Shown: piece by piece, positions 22,501-33,641 of the stretch
Position numbering within the stretch: position 1 is the stretch's first letter
How the letters are laid out: every line of letters starts with the position of its first letter
NCBI GenBank assembly: GCA_025345505.1
Contig: JANVCC010000030.1
Span: 6,996,254 to 7,060,253, forward strand
Direction of reading: 5' to 3'
DNA length: 64,000 bases
Source: Todiramphus chloris collaris
Taxonomy: Eukaryota > Chordata > Aves > Coraciiformes > Alcedinidae
Made by a program: the position numbers and the translations under genes
The notes under the pieces: generated by a model
Database searches by the model: none
The model's input: the letters and a program-made list of their open reading frames with translations, nothing else
What the model was told of the DNA's origin: nothing

Positions 22501-23984
22501 ATGAAAATCTAGAGGAAAAAATATACACACACATCCTTCCTCAGAAATAAAATATCTCTGAAATGAACTGAAGAAAAAAAAGAAAAAGAAGCTTATATGA
22601 TAAAACAAACAACCATCTCACCTCTAACCTGCTATCCAAAATCCTAACAAACTGCACAGAACAGTCAGAGGAGAGATGAGCAGAGCCAGCACCTGCACTG
22701 AACCCAAATGCTCACTGGAAAATAAGGTTTAACTGGTAAAACCACAGTGAATCTATATAGCTTGTGTATCTCTGGCTAGCTACAGAATAATCTAATCCTT
22801 TATTTGACATACATGAATGGAAAGTCTCACCAATCCCTTCTCCTTGGGCTACAATAGCTTTTTGTACACAGGAAGCACCTGCCACGGTGTCTGCCATGAA
22901 TGAACACAATATGGGCACTGCAAAGAGGTGAAAAAACCTCAAGAGTCACCTCTGGCCACTGGTTGACTCTGGACATATGATAGGAAAACCATTATACAAA
23001 TATGCTTTATTCTTCAGAAAAGTATTTTTGCAGCTATAACATTGACTAAATACAAAACAGAATTTGTCTGAGGGGCATTTTTTAAGAATACCTTACAGAA
23101 CAGAAAAATTTTAATCAGTTCTTTATGTAAAGGTTTTGCATAAACAAGGATTGAGATGAGGCTAGAAAGCCATCATTTGCAGTCTAACAGCTTTGCCTCG
23201 GCATCAGCATTCACACAAACTCAGTTTGATCCTCAGAATAAGACATGACCACGTGTCTTCTGGCCTTTCATGTGCCTTGAATTTCTCTTCTTTATGCTTC
23301 CCTGGCTTATGCCTTTCACTGTATCACTGGACACCACCTCATACTGACACCACATCAAAAAGCCTACAAAAGTTGTCTGCATTTGCACTGCCAGGATAGA
23401 CGTTGAAGCTTTTGTTCACAAAGGGGGCACAAACAGCTCCGCACTGCCCTGTTCCTGAGGCAACTGACCACGGAGAATAATTGTACCTGGAGAGCTTTAC
23501 TATTTCAAACAGAACCAACAGTGAAGCTGGGACTTTGGTGATGGATGACAGACATGAAGAGTCCTTCTGTCCCTGGTGTGGCAGATGGCACACAGCTCTC
23601 CCTTTTCTCTTAAACTTCAGCAACACCAACACTTGAATACTACATAAGAGAACTAAACACCTTTTAGAACTGAACTCCTTCTCTGGGACTTTTTCCATCT
23701 TCTAGAGCCATTCCTTTGGCAATGCTAAAGCTATTAAATCTTATTTTCCATAGAGAATTACACTTGCTATACGCTAATTTAGCCCGCATTTATCATCCCG
23801 TGCAGGTCAACAATATCAAGACAATGCAACAATGTGAAAGGGTGCAAGGAAGCTCTTGCATTTATTACCCTTTGACTGAAACCAATATAGGAATATGCTA
23901 AGTGCATTACACTAATCATATAGCCCAAACCTTAGCAGATAAGACAAGAAAATCAATTGTAATTTCTTTGGCTGTTTTCTGATA
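22501..23984. other. unique noncoding DNA
   Basis: No gene or repeat recognised. The longest frame (119 codons, 23339-23698 -) resembles nothing known. Confidence 0.42.
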
Positions 23985-24330
23985 TATTCTCAACTTGTTA
24001 GGAGCCATTTCTTTTTAGAGGGCAGTCAATGAATATTTAATGTTGGAGCACACTGCCAATTTTATCTGCCAGCTAATAAAAAAGCTGCTTGGTCATGGGT
24101 GTAAGAGAAGAGGTCCATTTCAGCCTGTGTGGCTGGCTGGCTGTAATAAGAAGGATGACAATTTTAAATTGGGAGATTAATGGATAATTTGGAATCACTG
24201 TCATTCTGACACAGCCAGTGACCTTTTCAAATTGACAGATAGCTCCATTTCACCCCAGCCAGCTACAACAAGAGATTGTTTCAAACAATTGGACCTAAAT
24301 GCCAGACTTGAAGGAGGCCAGGCATAGGGA
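23985..24330. promoter_or_regulatory. candidate enhancer-like noncoding block
   Basis: Includes GAATATTTAATGTT, CCAGCTAATAAAAAAGC, GGAGATTAATGGATAATTTG and AAATTGACAGATAG (a MEIS/TGIF-like TTGACAG). It also carries the near-perfect inverted repeat ATTGTTTCAAACAAT at 24275-24289, whose arms read as SOX/FOX-like sites. A (GGCT)3 run sits near 24130. The motif mix resembles developmental enhancers; conservation is untested. Confidence 0.28.
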
Positions 24331-27239
24331 TGCAGCAGGGCAGTTTATAAGTAAAAGAGGCCTCCCGCAGATTAATGAAATAGTTAGGAGGGCCATCCAT
24401 CCAGTAGTCCCAATGCTTAGTTTTTAGGTACTGCAGCATTAACAAGGTAAAAGGGACTCATGCCAGCGAGGAGAATACTCAGCATAATCTTATCCAGCAA
24501 GGAGAATGGCACAGCTGAAACACTGAAGCATCTAGAGTCTGTTTAAAACTATATTATGAAAAGATATGAAAAAAGTAAAAGAAATAATCCACGGACACGT
24601 GTACCCACCATGTGACATTAGGCAGTACTGCTTCAGTAGTAACACACACAGTCACATAAATCACTTGTCAGAAAAATAAAATGAAACATTTCCCGCTAGA
24701 GATAAGACTTGCTCAAGACTCCCCAAATAATGGATCTTATACCTAAGATATTGCTAAACACAGAGTAACTGAAAGCTCTCTCTTATTATGTTCTTTCTTG
24801 AATTCTTTCAGTTTGATTCACAGGGTTGAAGTCCAATCTTAGAGTATGACTTTGTAAGGGAACTCATGTTTATAAACAAGAAAGCCCAAAATGCAAAATT
24901 ATTTGTGACAATAAGGGTAAGAAGCCAGAGAAATTTGGCAGCTGAGTGTAATGTCCCAGCAGTGGTCACTGGGAAGGTGGACAGGATGGCCTCAAGTGCC
25001 ACCCATTCCTCTTCCTAAAAAAATGGTTATGTAATAGTACGTGACAAGTGATGTATCACTGAAAGGAAATGCTAATTCACATCTGGCAAACCTCTGCAAG
25101 CTGAAGTAAAGCCTTACATATAGAAACAATTTAGGAACTAGAATTCTAAATTAACTTGAGCATACCCTTAGAATAAATTTTTGCGTGTGTCGTGTGCTTC
25201 ATGCACAATGGCATGCCAAGTTTGTCGAGAGAACTTGTCACAGAATGTTTCTGAGCAGTGATTTTAAAGCACTGAAAACTTACTGGCCTCCAGATAAGTC
25301 AGATTCCACTGTATCTACAAAAAGAAAGTACAAAACAAACACACACAAAAAAAACCTCGAAAGCAACCAAAAAGATCAACCAACCAAATAAACCCACACT
25401 AAAGAGTATTAGTAACATGTCTGGGATCCACCAGGCTCCATCACTGCTCAAGCCAACGAAACAACACACAAACCCAAATCCTTACTCCCAGGGTTAAAGC
25501 CTTAAGTTTTTAAATGCCGTAATACTGTTATTAAAGAATTATCTGATCCTCGATACTCTGAGAAGATCATATAGCAAACTGAATGTTTGTTCCACAGGAT
25601 TTGTTTTCTCCTATGTTGCATGGACCTCAGAGATGGCCTGGGTTGAGGGCTGAAACAAACTCCTGCCTTTTAAACCAGGATAATTTCTTTGACTTCCTCC
25701 CCATACTATTTTGTGATCAAGAACAAAATGTTTTGCAAAACCACTGCCTAGAAATTTAAATTGGTCATCCAAAAATTAGAGCAAGCTTGAGTATATTGGT
25801 CTTTGTCTAAATCCTGTCTGTAAAATGGAGAAAATCAGCACATAATCAAATTAGTTCCTGCCAAATTTAACAATCTACACTTAAGTACTCCTATAAAAAC
25901 AGCAGTACATAAACTCACATACCAGGGAGTTAATTCTCTGTTAGGCGTCCTCAAGTGAGCAGTGAACAAGGCTATGCAAAAGTGAGGTGTGACGAGGGCA
26001 ACTGCATATCATTTACTTTGACCCATTTCTGCAGGCACATCTTATCTTCACTAGCATCCCAGAAAGTACCACATTCAAACCTGACTGTTTGATGTTGCAG
26101 TTCTACTCCTGGGTTCTCTGTTAGTGTGCAACAGCTCTTCTCCAAAAGACCACAGCAAAAAGATGTGTTCTTTTCCTTTCCCATACTTTATGTAAAGAAA
26201 AAAGCATGAGAGAAGTATCACATTTCTAATTAAGGAGATGGTTTCATACCCTGGGGACACCACTTTGCAATGTGAATACAATTCCTCAGAAAAAAAATGC
26301 AGATTAAAATAATGGAGTTAGACGTAAAATTAATTCCACTGCAAAAGCACCCAGGAGACTCTCTACATATATTAAAGTGCAGCAGTATTTTTAAAAAGGT
26401 AAAACAGCAAAATAAGAAATGAAATTGTGGCTTTTTGGTAATGTTTGAAAGAAGAGAATAATGAGATTTGTTCAGATCTCACTTTTCATAGAACGTTACC
26501 AGCATTTTAGTAACAAATTCAAACCAAATCAGTTATAGTTCCAAGGGAAGCCAATCTAGGATCTAGTGATCATTAATTAACATTAAACCATGAAGCATAG
26601 CAAAACAATTTACTTCATGGGTAAAAGAGCAACTTGCTAAGTCTTAGAGCCCAATAAAACGTTTTCCTAGAGAATGAAGAAATTTTATACTATTTCATTT
26701 ACACAAGAAAAAACAAACAAAAAGAAAATAAGATTATTAAAAATGTTTCAAAATTCTTTTCCCTTTTTGATATTTCACAGGGCTTTTTATTGACACACTA
26801 AATATAAGTCTCTCTAGTCACATCTGACAACATGTTCCATGTTTTGTTGAGAGAAGATAAAATTTATGAATTAAAAATAACAGAAGAAAAAGTTTTCAAC
26901 ACTTCTGTGGTATTTCAGCATAACATACCAAAAGTACCCTTTCTTTCTTTGCAGCAAAATCACAATCCATTTCAGGATCATGTATAAGTTTTAATTAAAT
27001 CACCAATCAGGAAGGCTTACCCGTTTCAGACACTATAATATTTGATCTAATATTTGTCTCTTAGATGAAGCAAAAAAGGAAAAAGTTCTGGAAAGCAACG
27101 GAAAAAAATCTCACTTTCAGGTGAATTAAGCAGTTAAAAGCTTCCACAAAACTTTCACAAGGTTCACTGGCCAATTTCCCAAGGAAAGCTAAGGTAATAT
27201 CCTTAGAACAGCGTAGTAAAAGGGAGAAGTGCAAAGAAA
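24331..27239. other. unique noncoding DNA, partly AT-rich
   Basis: A/C-rich patch at 25320-25395. The stretch 26280-26930 is strongly AT-rich without tandem structure. No gene, exon or named repeat can be supported. Confidence 0.42.
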
Positions 27240-28060
27240 AGTAGTTCTTTTATAATGCTACTCCCCTCCACGCTCTTAATCTTAAATATTAGCAAGGCTA
27301 ATACACCTTTTTCCTGCTGAAATCCCAAGTCTGACACTCAGCCTGTCATTGAGGATTTATGTTCATAAATTGTTCAGGGACGGTATTTTCCTTCATGTAT
27401 AAAAGCTTCTCATTCAAGTCCCGAATAAACCCGGAGCAGAGCAGCTGAAGGCTCGGAACTCCTCTAATCCCCGTGGCCCACCTTGTGCCTTGGGGGAACC
27501 TGCTCGCTCCTTTAAAAGCCTCCTTGTCCCCAAAAGAGGAAGCAACATCTCCTACCCAGGACAGGCTGCTTTATTTGAAAGGCAATGAAGAGAACCCAGC
27601 TGAGCATCAATAAATTCATACCCGCTTTCCCCTTGTCATTACAGGCTTCATGTAACAACTCTTGCTTTTTAATTCAAAATTTGCATAGACTAGAAGAAAT
27701 CAAGTAAGCAATTAACAATTGCCCTATTATACTTATCAACTAACTATCACTTTACAAAGACTTTTTATTAAGAATAAGCATCGTCTTCCCGCCCCTCTCA
27801 AAATAAACTCTGCTTTCACGAGGGATTCAGGAACACCCTCAGCTCTTTCAATTGCAATCCATAAACGCTAAGCTGATTGCACCAGGGTTCCCTCCCAGCC
27901 TGGCTAAGCAGCTTTGTGTTCTAGTAGTTGGAGAGCAAACCTGAGGCAAGCCAGAAGCACATTAGATCCTAATTTCAGCTGGCATTTTGCAAGAGTTGAT
28001 TAAGTCATTCGACCTCTTCATGCCTCACAACACAGCTTGAAAGATTCTTGGAAAGCCAAC
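27240..28060. promoter_or_regulatory. candidate enhancer-like noncoding block
   Basis: Two parts. At 27420-27560 the DNA is locally richer in GC (CCCGAATAAACCCGGAGC and GGAACTCCTCTAATCCCCG occur here). The part from 27600 to 28060 is homeodomain-site-rich, with TTTTTAATTCAAAATTTGC near 27667, the inverted repeat GCAATTAACAATTGC at 27708-27722 and TTTCAATTGCAATCC near 27847. No repeat is present. No TATA box or CpG island is clear enough to call a promoter. Confidence 0.22.
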
Positions 28061-30859
28061 ACTTCAATGTAAAGCAGATGCCTCCCAAAAAGAGATTTCC
28101 CGGGGTAGGTATGCATGCCCATTAAGGCTCATTCATTCACTAAGAGACTATACTGGTGGGAACCAGCTTTCCTAAGCTCTAAAGCCAAGGTGCAGGATTT
28201 CACATTCTAACACAGTAACTTAAAAAAAAAAAAAAAGTCACTCTGCCTTGACAGATTTACTAGTTTCAATTAAACGAATTATGATTGCATCATTTTCATA
28301 CAGCAGCTATTACATGTGTAAAAACTTACTTGAGAACTTTCTATCAAAACCACGTCCATGCCATCACACAACAGAATCCCTATTCAAGTAAACAGACTGT
28401 ATTGTCAAAAAAAACCTCTTTCTTCATCCATATTAAGTTTTCCTCATGAGACAGGCATTTCTGTAATCCCAGGACACTTAACTCTTACTTGAAATACTCT
28501 CAGATAAAAGTCCTCTTAAAGTGATTCCAGAAGCACACATCTTTTTAGCCATTAGAGAGCCATTATCGAGCCAAGAGGGCACAAAAACTGTAAAAACACC
28601 AGTAAGTGGAATAAATTTGTAACTTTGTAAGATTTAATGCATATAGAAGTTTTTAAGATACATGGAAAATTAATTGACAATAGAGTAAGGTAGTCTACTA
28701 GGAACCAAGAATGAAGTTACTAAAGGCCAAATCAAACTGGGTCCAATTGCTGGCTCATGTTGTGTGCCCTTTCGCAATGGAAACTAATATAGTCTTGGTG
28801 GTATGTAGGAACCTTCACTTCATGTTTCTTGCTAAAGGGCTTCCCACAATCCATAGAAACAAAGGAGACAGGCAGTTGGATGACCTTTATTTGTTCCAAT
28901 AGAGCTTGTCACAAAAAACCTCTCCCCAGAAGAGGGAGAAACAAGATGGGTGTATACCCTGTTTAGCTGGAATATGCATCGTATCTTGCCTACAACTGAG
29001 GCCAAGTTTAGAATATATGAAGAAAAAAACCCACAACCAAACAAAAAAAAACCTACAAACAAATCAACCCCAAACCCACACAACTCCACCACCAGTCAGA
29101 AAGAAAGCAGTCATCATTGCAGAGGTACCAAGAGAACTATCTAGGTCACTTCGTGGCATGTAATTTACATTCCTGACCACCTGGAGCAAAATTGCTAATC
29201 TCCAAGCACAGAAAAAAACTTACTAGATGTGTTACAGAACAGAAGAGCAGTCAAGAAGGCTGGCCTCTCTTCCATCAGCCACACATTAGTCATTAAATCA
29301 GCATGTTGGAGCCCAAAAAGCTTCTGTAAACCTGGTCACATTGACTCTGCAGCCACTGACACCCCCCCCCCAAGTTTGCAAGGGGAGCATCTCAGCAATT
29401 AAATTATGCCAGACTTTCTGGCAGAGTCACAGAGATCTTCTGCACAATACACAAACCCACAGAACACAAGGACTTCCTTCCAGCTAAGGACATTGTGCTT
29501 TCCAAGGAGATGTCAGACCAGAGCTAGCAGTTCTTATCAAAACAGAGTTAACCCCAACGTGCATCCTTCACTGGACATACCAGAGCCCCCAACAGTGCCA
29601 CCTGACTGTGTCTCAGTGCAAGATCATTACTTTCCATCAAAAGCTACTACTTGGTAAACAATGAAGCTTTTCACAGCACAGATTCCCCACCTTTAGCCTG
29701 GTCATAGGAATACTACCTGTAAAATCAAAATGGTCATGTTTAATCAAATATACAAATACATTTTAGTTACATGGACACCTTGTATTCTAATCTAAGTAGA
29801 TTTAGGAGAACCAAACCACTTAAAAAAATCCAAATAAACCTAAAAATACACTGAATAGAATGCATCAGTTTCCAATAAAATACAATTCCCAGCTCCTAGG
29901 GTCAGAACTAATTGCAGAAGATGTTATCATATTCATTAAAAAAGAAACCAATCAGACAAATCACTACTCTATCCCAATTATTTAAAAAATATTTTATTTC
30001 TAGCACAGGACTTCAAGCTTATTGGAGGAGATTAGGAATTATACTGCCACTGACAAGGTAGTCACCATTTCCACCCGCTTTAGCTCTAATTATCAGCTGA
30101 AGAAGAATTGGGGCTAAATTTATGCCCACTGGAGAATTCTCTCCTCTGACTCATGAGAGATGCCTGCACTCATTCCACTCTTCATTCAAGCACAAGTCCA
30201 AAAATAGACCAAAACACACGCCATGGATCTGAGCCTTTTGCCCCAGGAGCCTCACACCATGCTAATGAAATCAAGGGGAAATTCACCGCTAACTTCAAAC
30301 AAACCCAAGATCAAGCACAAAATTATCTTCTAAGATTTCATACTTACATAGAAACTTGCAGTAGATCGGAAATTCCTTTACAACCTTTAATAAATTAAGC
30401 CCCACAGTATTGCTGTGAACTTGGACATGTCCCATCTGAGTGATAAAGAAGCAGAAAGGTTTTAAAAATGTTTTTCAAAACCATCTACTAATTCATACCT
30501 GTTTGCACACAAGACCTCTGCAACAACAGAAGCTTCATTTTTAAGGGCACTGGCACGTATGATTGTGACAAAGAGGTTTCCAAAAGATCAGACCCAATTT
30601 TTCTAAAACTGGGGCCTCTACTGTTACATATGTCAGCCTAGAAAAAAAAATAATGGTCACACATTGAAATGCAATTGTGTTGAAGTTCACCAGATCATGA
30701 CACATCCCTCACTTGGTTTGGTCACCAGACAGCAAGCTGTTCCATCACAACATGCTTGCTTGTCTCCCACTGTGGCACAAGACTTACCGCTCGTACTATT
30801 TTCTGTCAAGTACTGGTGCACTTCAAATAGCCACCTATCCCAGAAACAATGGTGTGCTG
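28061..30859. other. unique noncoding DNA
   Basis: Contains an A15 run (28222-28236), an A/C-rich tract (about 29022-29095) and a C10 run (29362-29371). Small frames on both strands match nothing. Confidence 0.42.
29362..29371. repeat. C10 homopolymer
   Basis: Ten consecutive C in otherwise unique sequence, preceded by ACTGACA and followed by AAGTTTGC. Confidence 0.8.
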
Positions 30860-31093
30860 GGATTAACATTGTCAAATACCTTCACCAGCCTGAACACAGC
30901 CCAATGACACACTCACAATGAGGCAGAGCACACAGTCACCATGTTTGTGCATGAAACCAAATTGAAGGGGTGACTGAGGGACTACAGATCAGAGCTGCTG
31001 TTCAGAGGTGCCTCGACAAACCCAAGGGGGCTGATGAGCATCACACACTTCAAAGGCAAATGCAAAATGCTCAACTTTAGACAAAATGTCACA
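30860..31093 (+). mobile_element. CR1 LINE, highly decayed ORF2 fragment
   Basis: Order and spacing follow CR1 ORF2. TTGTCAAATACCTTCACCAG (for the IFINDL region) is followed by CCATGTTTGTGCATGAAACC (for FADDTKL), ACAGATCAGAGCTGCTG, CCTCGACAAACCC and TTCAAAGGCAAATGCAAAAT (for FNKGKCKVL). Many differences from the family text make it one of the oldest copies here. The edges are uncertain by tens of bases. Confidence 0.6.
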
Positions 31094-31825
31094 TACTGCC
31101 ATGGGTTCGAGATGGATTGGCGAGGTAACACCAGGGCAGGAACAGACCCGGGGAACCATCACCTGAATATTGGCACTTACATACATATAAAAACCAAGAG
31201 ATTTTATCCATAAAACATAGTATTCAGCTATTTTTTCATTAAGCAGCATCATGTTTAGTAGACTGTGAGTGGGTGGCCAGGTTGTTACAGGAAGCAAAGG
31301 TTTCCAGCAGCAAACACGATTGCACTGCTGTTAAGTAACTATCACCTAAAATCAGCCAAAACTCTTTTTTTTTCTATTTCATGTAAAACTAATGGCAAGT
31401 CCTAGCTTTTTGCTTACATTTTGGAATTTTTTACATACAACTCCTAAACAATATCCCCAACAAGAGAAGGAATATTCTGTCTCAGGAAAGTGAAGCAGGT
31501 TCAGCCTTTTGTTCCAACTATGTTTACTGTTTTGCTTCGATAACCCACCCGGGCAGCCCCTCTTTACCATCTCTCGCTCAAAGCAATACCAGAACAGGAG
31601 TTTTAACCTCAGCTAACCAAAGCTCTTCCACCTTTCAAACACATAAAACACCAGTGCAGCAATAGCTGTGCACAAGCAGCCCATTTGTAGGGCGAGTAGC
31701 CCAAGGTCAGCGTGAGCAGCATGCTCCCACCCTGGGTACCATACCTCATTCAGCAGAGTCCCAGACACTTCCTGGAGTGAAACAACTGGCTGCCCTAGGC
31801 CTGGACAGGCACACACTGCTGAATC
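31094..31825. other. unique DNA between two CR1 fragments
   Basis: No gene or repeat identified. It might hide further unrecognisable CR1 sequence, since the flanking pieces are same-strand CR1, but they represent overlapping ORF2 regions and so are separate insertions. Confidence 0.4.
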
Positions 31826-32847
31826 AAACACTGTCTGGAAGGCTGGGCCCAGAGACTAGTAGTGAATGGAGGTAAACCTAGTTGGTGACCAGTCACAAGT
31901 GGTGTTCCCCCTGTACTCAGTGCCAGGGTAACTCCTCTTTAGTATCTTTATAAATAATCTTAACAAGGAGATTGAGAGCACCCTCAGTAAGTTTGCAGAC
32001 AACATCAAGTTAATTTACTGAGGGTAGGAAGGCTCTTCAGAGCGACCTGGACAGGCTGGATCAATGGGCTGAGGTCAGTCATATGGGCTTCAACACGGCC
32101 AAGTGCTGAGTCCTGCACTCAGGCTGTAACAACCCAGTGCCATGCTTCAGGTTGGGGAAGAGTGACTGGAGACCTGCTCTGCAGAAAAGGATCTGGGGAT
32201 GCTGATCAAAAGCCAGCTGAATATGAGCTAGCTGTGTGCCCAGGTGGCCAAGAAGGCCAATGACATACTGGCCTGGATCAGAAAAGGTGGGTCGAGCAGG
32301 AGTAGCGAAGGGATTGTGCCCCTGCACTCAGCACTGCTGAGGCTGCACCCTGAGCACTGTGTTCAGTATTGGGCATTGCAAAGTAAGACAGACACTGAGG
32401 TGCTGGAGATGGTCCAGAGATGGTCAATGAATCTGGTGCAGGGTCATGAGAATATTTTATGAGGAGCAGTTGGGGGAGCTGGAATTGTTTAGTCTGAAGA
32501 AAAGGAGGCTGAGGGGAGACCTTACCACTTCCAACAACTCCCTGAGAGAACATGGTAGAAAAGTAAGTGTCAATCTCTTCTCACAAGTCACAACCAACAG
32601 AATAAGAGGAAAGGGCATCCAGGTGCACTGCGGAAAGTTTAGGTTGGACATTAGGAAAAACTTCTGTAGCAAAAGGCTTATCAAAGACTGGAACAGGCTG
32701 TCCAGGGAAGTGATTGAATCACCATCCCTGAATGCATTTAAAACCCAGCTAGATATGGTGTAGTAGTGGCCCTGGTACAGTTAGATAATAGTTGGACTTC
32801 ATGATCTTAAAGGTCTTTTCCAACCATAGCAATTCCATGCGATTCTG
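31826..32847 (+). mobile_element. CR1 LINE, 1.0 kb 3' portion
   Basis: The longest CR1 in the window. It enters ORF2 just before the VTSGVP region (CCAGTCACAAGTGGTGTTCC) and continues through FADNIKL-like text, VAKKANDILAWIRKG, LHSALLRLHPEHCVQYW, LFSLKKRRLRGDL, GKFRLDIRKNFCSKR and DWNRLSREVIESPSLNAF. It ends in a 3' UTR with TTAAAGGTCTTTTCCAACC and a CATGCGATTCTG tail. The reverse-transcriptase text is split among frames, so it is dead. Wording such as LDIRKNF and VIESPSL sets it in a different subfamily from the 16 kb and 20 kb copies. Confidence 0.96.
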
Positions 32848-32929
32848 ACCGCCTTGCAACTTTTCCAGAACAAAGGCATCTTAAAAACATCTTCAAGCTG
32901 GAATCTCCAAGTGAGATGGGGGAAACCAC

Positions 32930-33050
32930 ACATGAAAAAACACCAACAACAGACAAAACAACAAAACACACACAAAAATAAAAACACATCAATTAAAAAA
33001 AAATTAAAATCAATCAATAAATAAATAAAAGAAGAAAAGCAACCGGGGGG
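32930..33050. repeat. A-rich low-complexity tract
   Basis: A-dominated with C, then T: CAACAACAGACAAAACAAC, later ATCAATAAATAAATAAAAG. It lies about 80 bases past the 3' end of a + strand CR1 but is separated from it by unique sequence, so it is not that element's tail. Confidence 0.75.
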
Positions 33051-33621
33051 AACCACAAACCAAAACAATTGCTAAACTTCATTTTATCATCTCCGGAAGA
33101 ATTACACTAATCATCACATAAATCATAATTTTAAGTAAGAAATGAAACACTAGAAATTAATAGGAAACCTCGGTGTATGTGCATATTTGACATCCCTTTT
33201 GTTATATAGAGGGGAAAAAGCATGACAATATTTCAGACTGTACAGAAGCATGCATAGTATAGTGGCCATATTTTGAACAACTATTATCTGATAATCTGAA
33301 AGAAACACTACCATATTTGGATAAATGGACAAAAATTCAGTGTCACAATCTTAAATTAAACCATGTGCATCAGAAAACCATCTGAATATGATTAGATAAC
33401 TCTAAAGTGCAGAGAATGGATTTATTTTAGCTCAAGAAATCATCAGGGCCACCACAGTTACATGACACAGACATCACCTACTAGAAATACATGTGCATAA
33501 TTTAGCAGCTATATATTTTGAGTGCATGCCTTCCTGTGCCATTTTACACAACTGCAGAAGCAGGATAACAGTTCTGAACGCATATACTACATTCAAGACA
33601 TATAAAAAAGAGAAGCAAAAG

Positions 33622-33641
33622 AAAAAAAAAAAAAAAAAAAA
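33622..33641. repeat. A20 homopolymer
   Basis: Twenty consecutive A preceded by an A-rich purine stretch (AAAAAAGAGAAGCAAAAG). No retroposed body is recognised upstream. Confidence 0.85.

Noticed and set aside
31106-31125. GGTTCGAG as a tRNA B box
   Set aside because: No A box at the right distance and no cloverleaf can be drawn.
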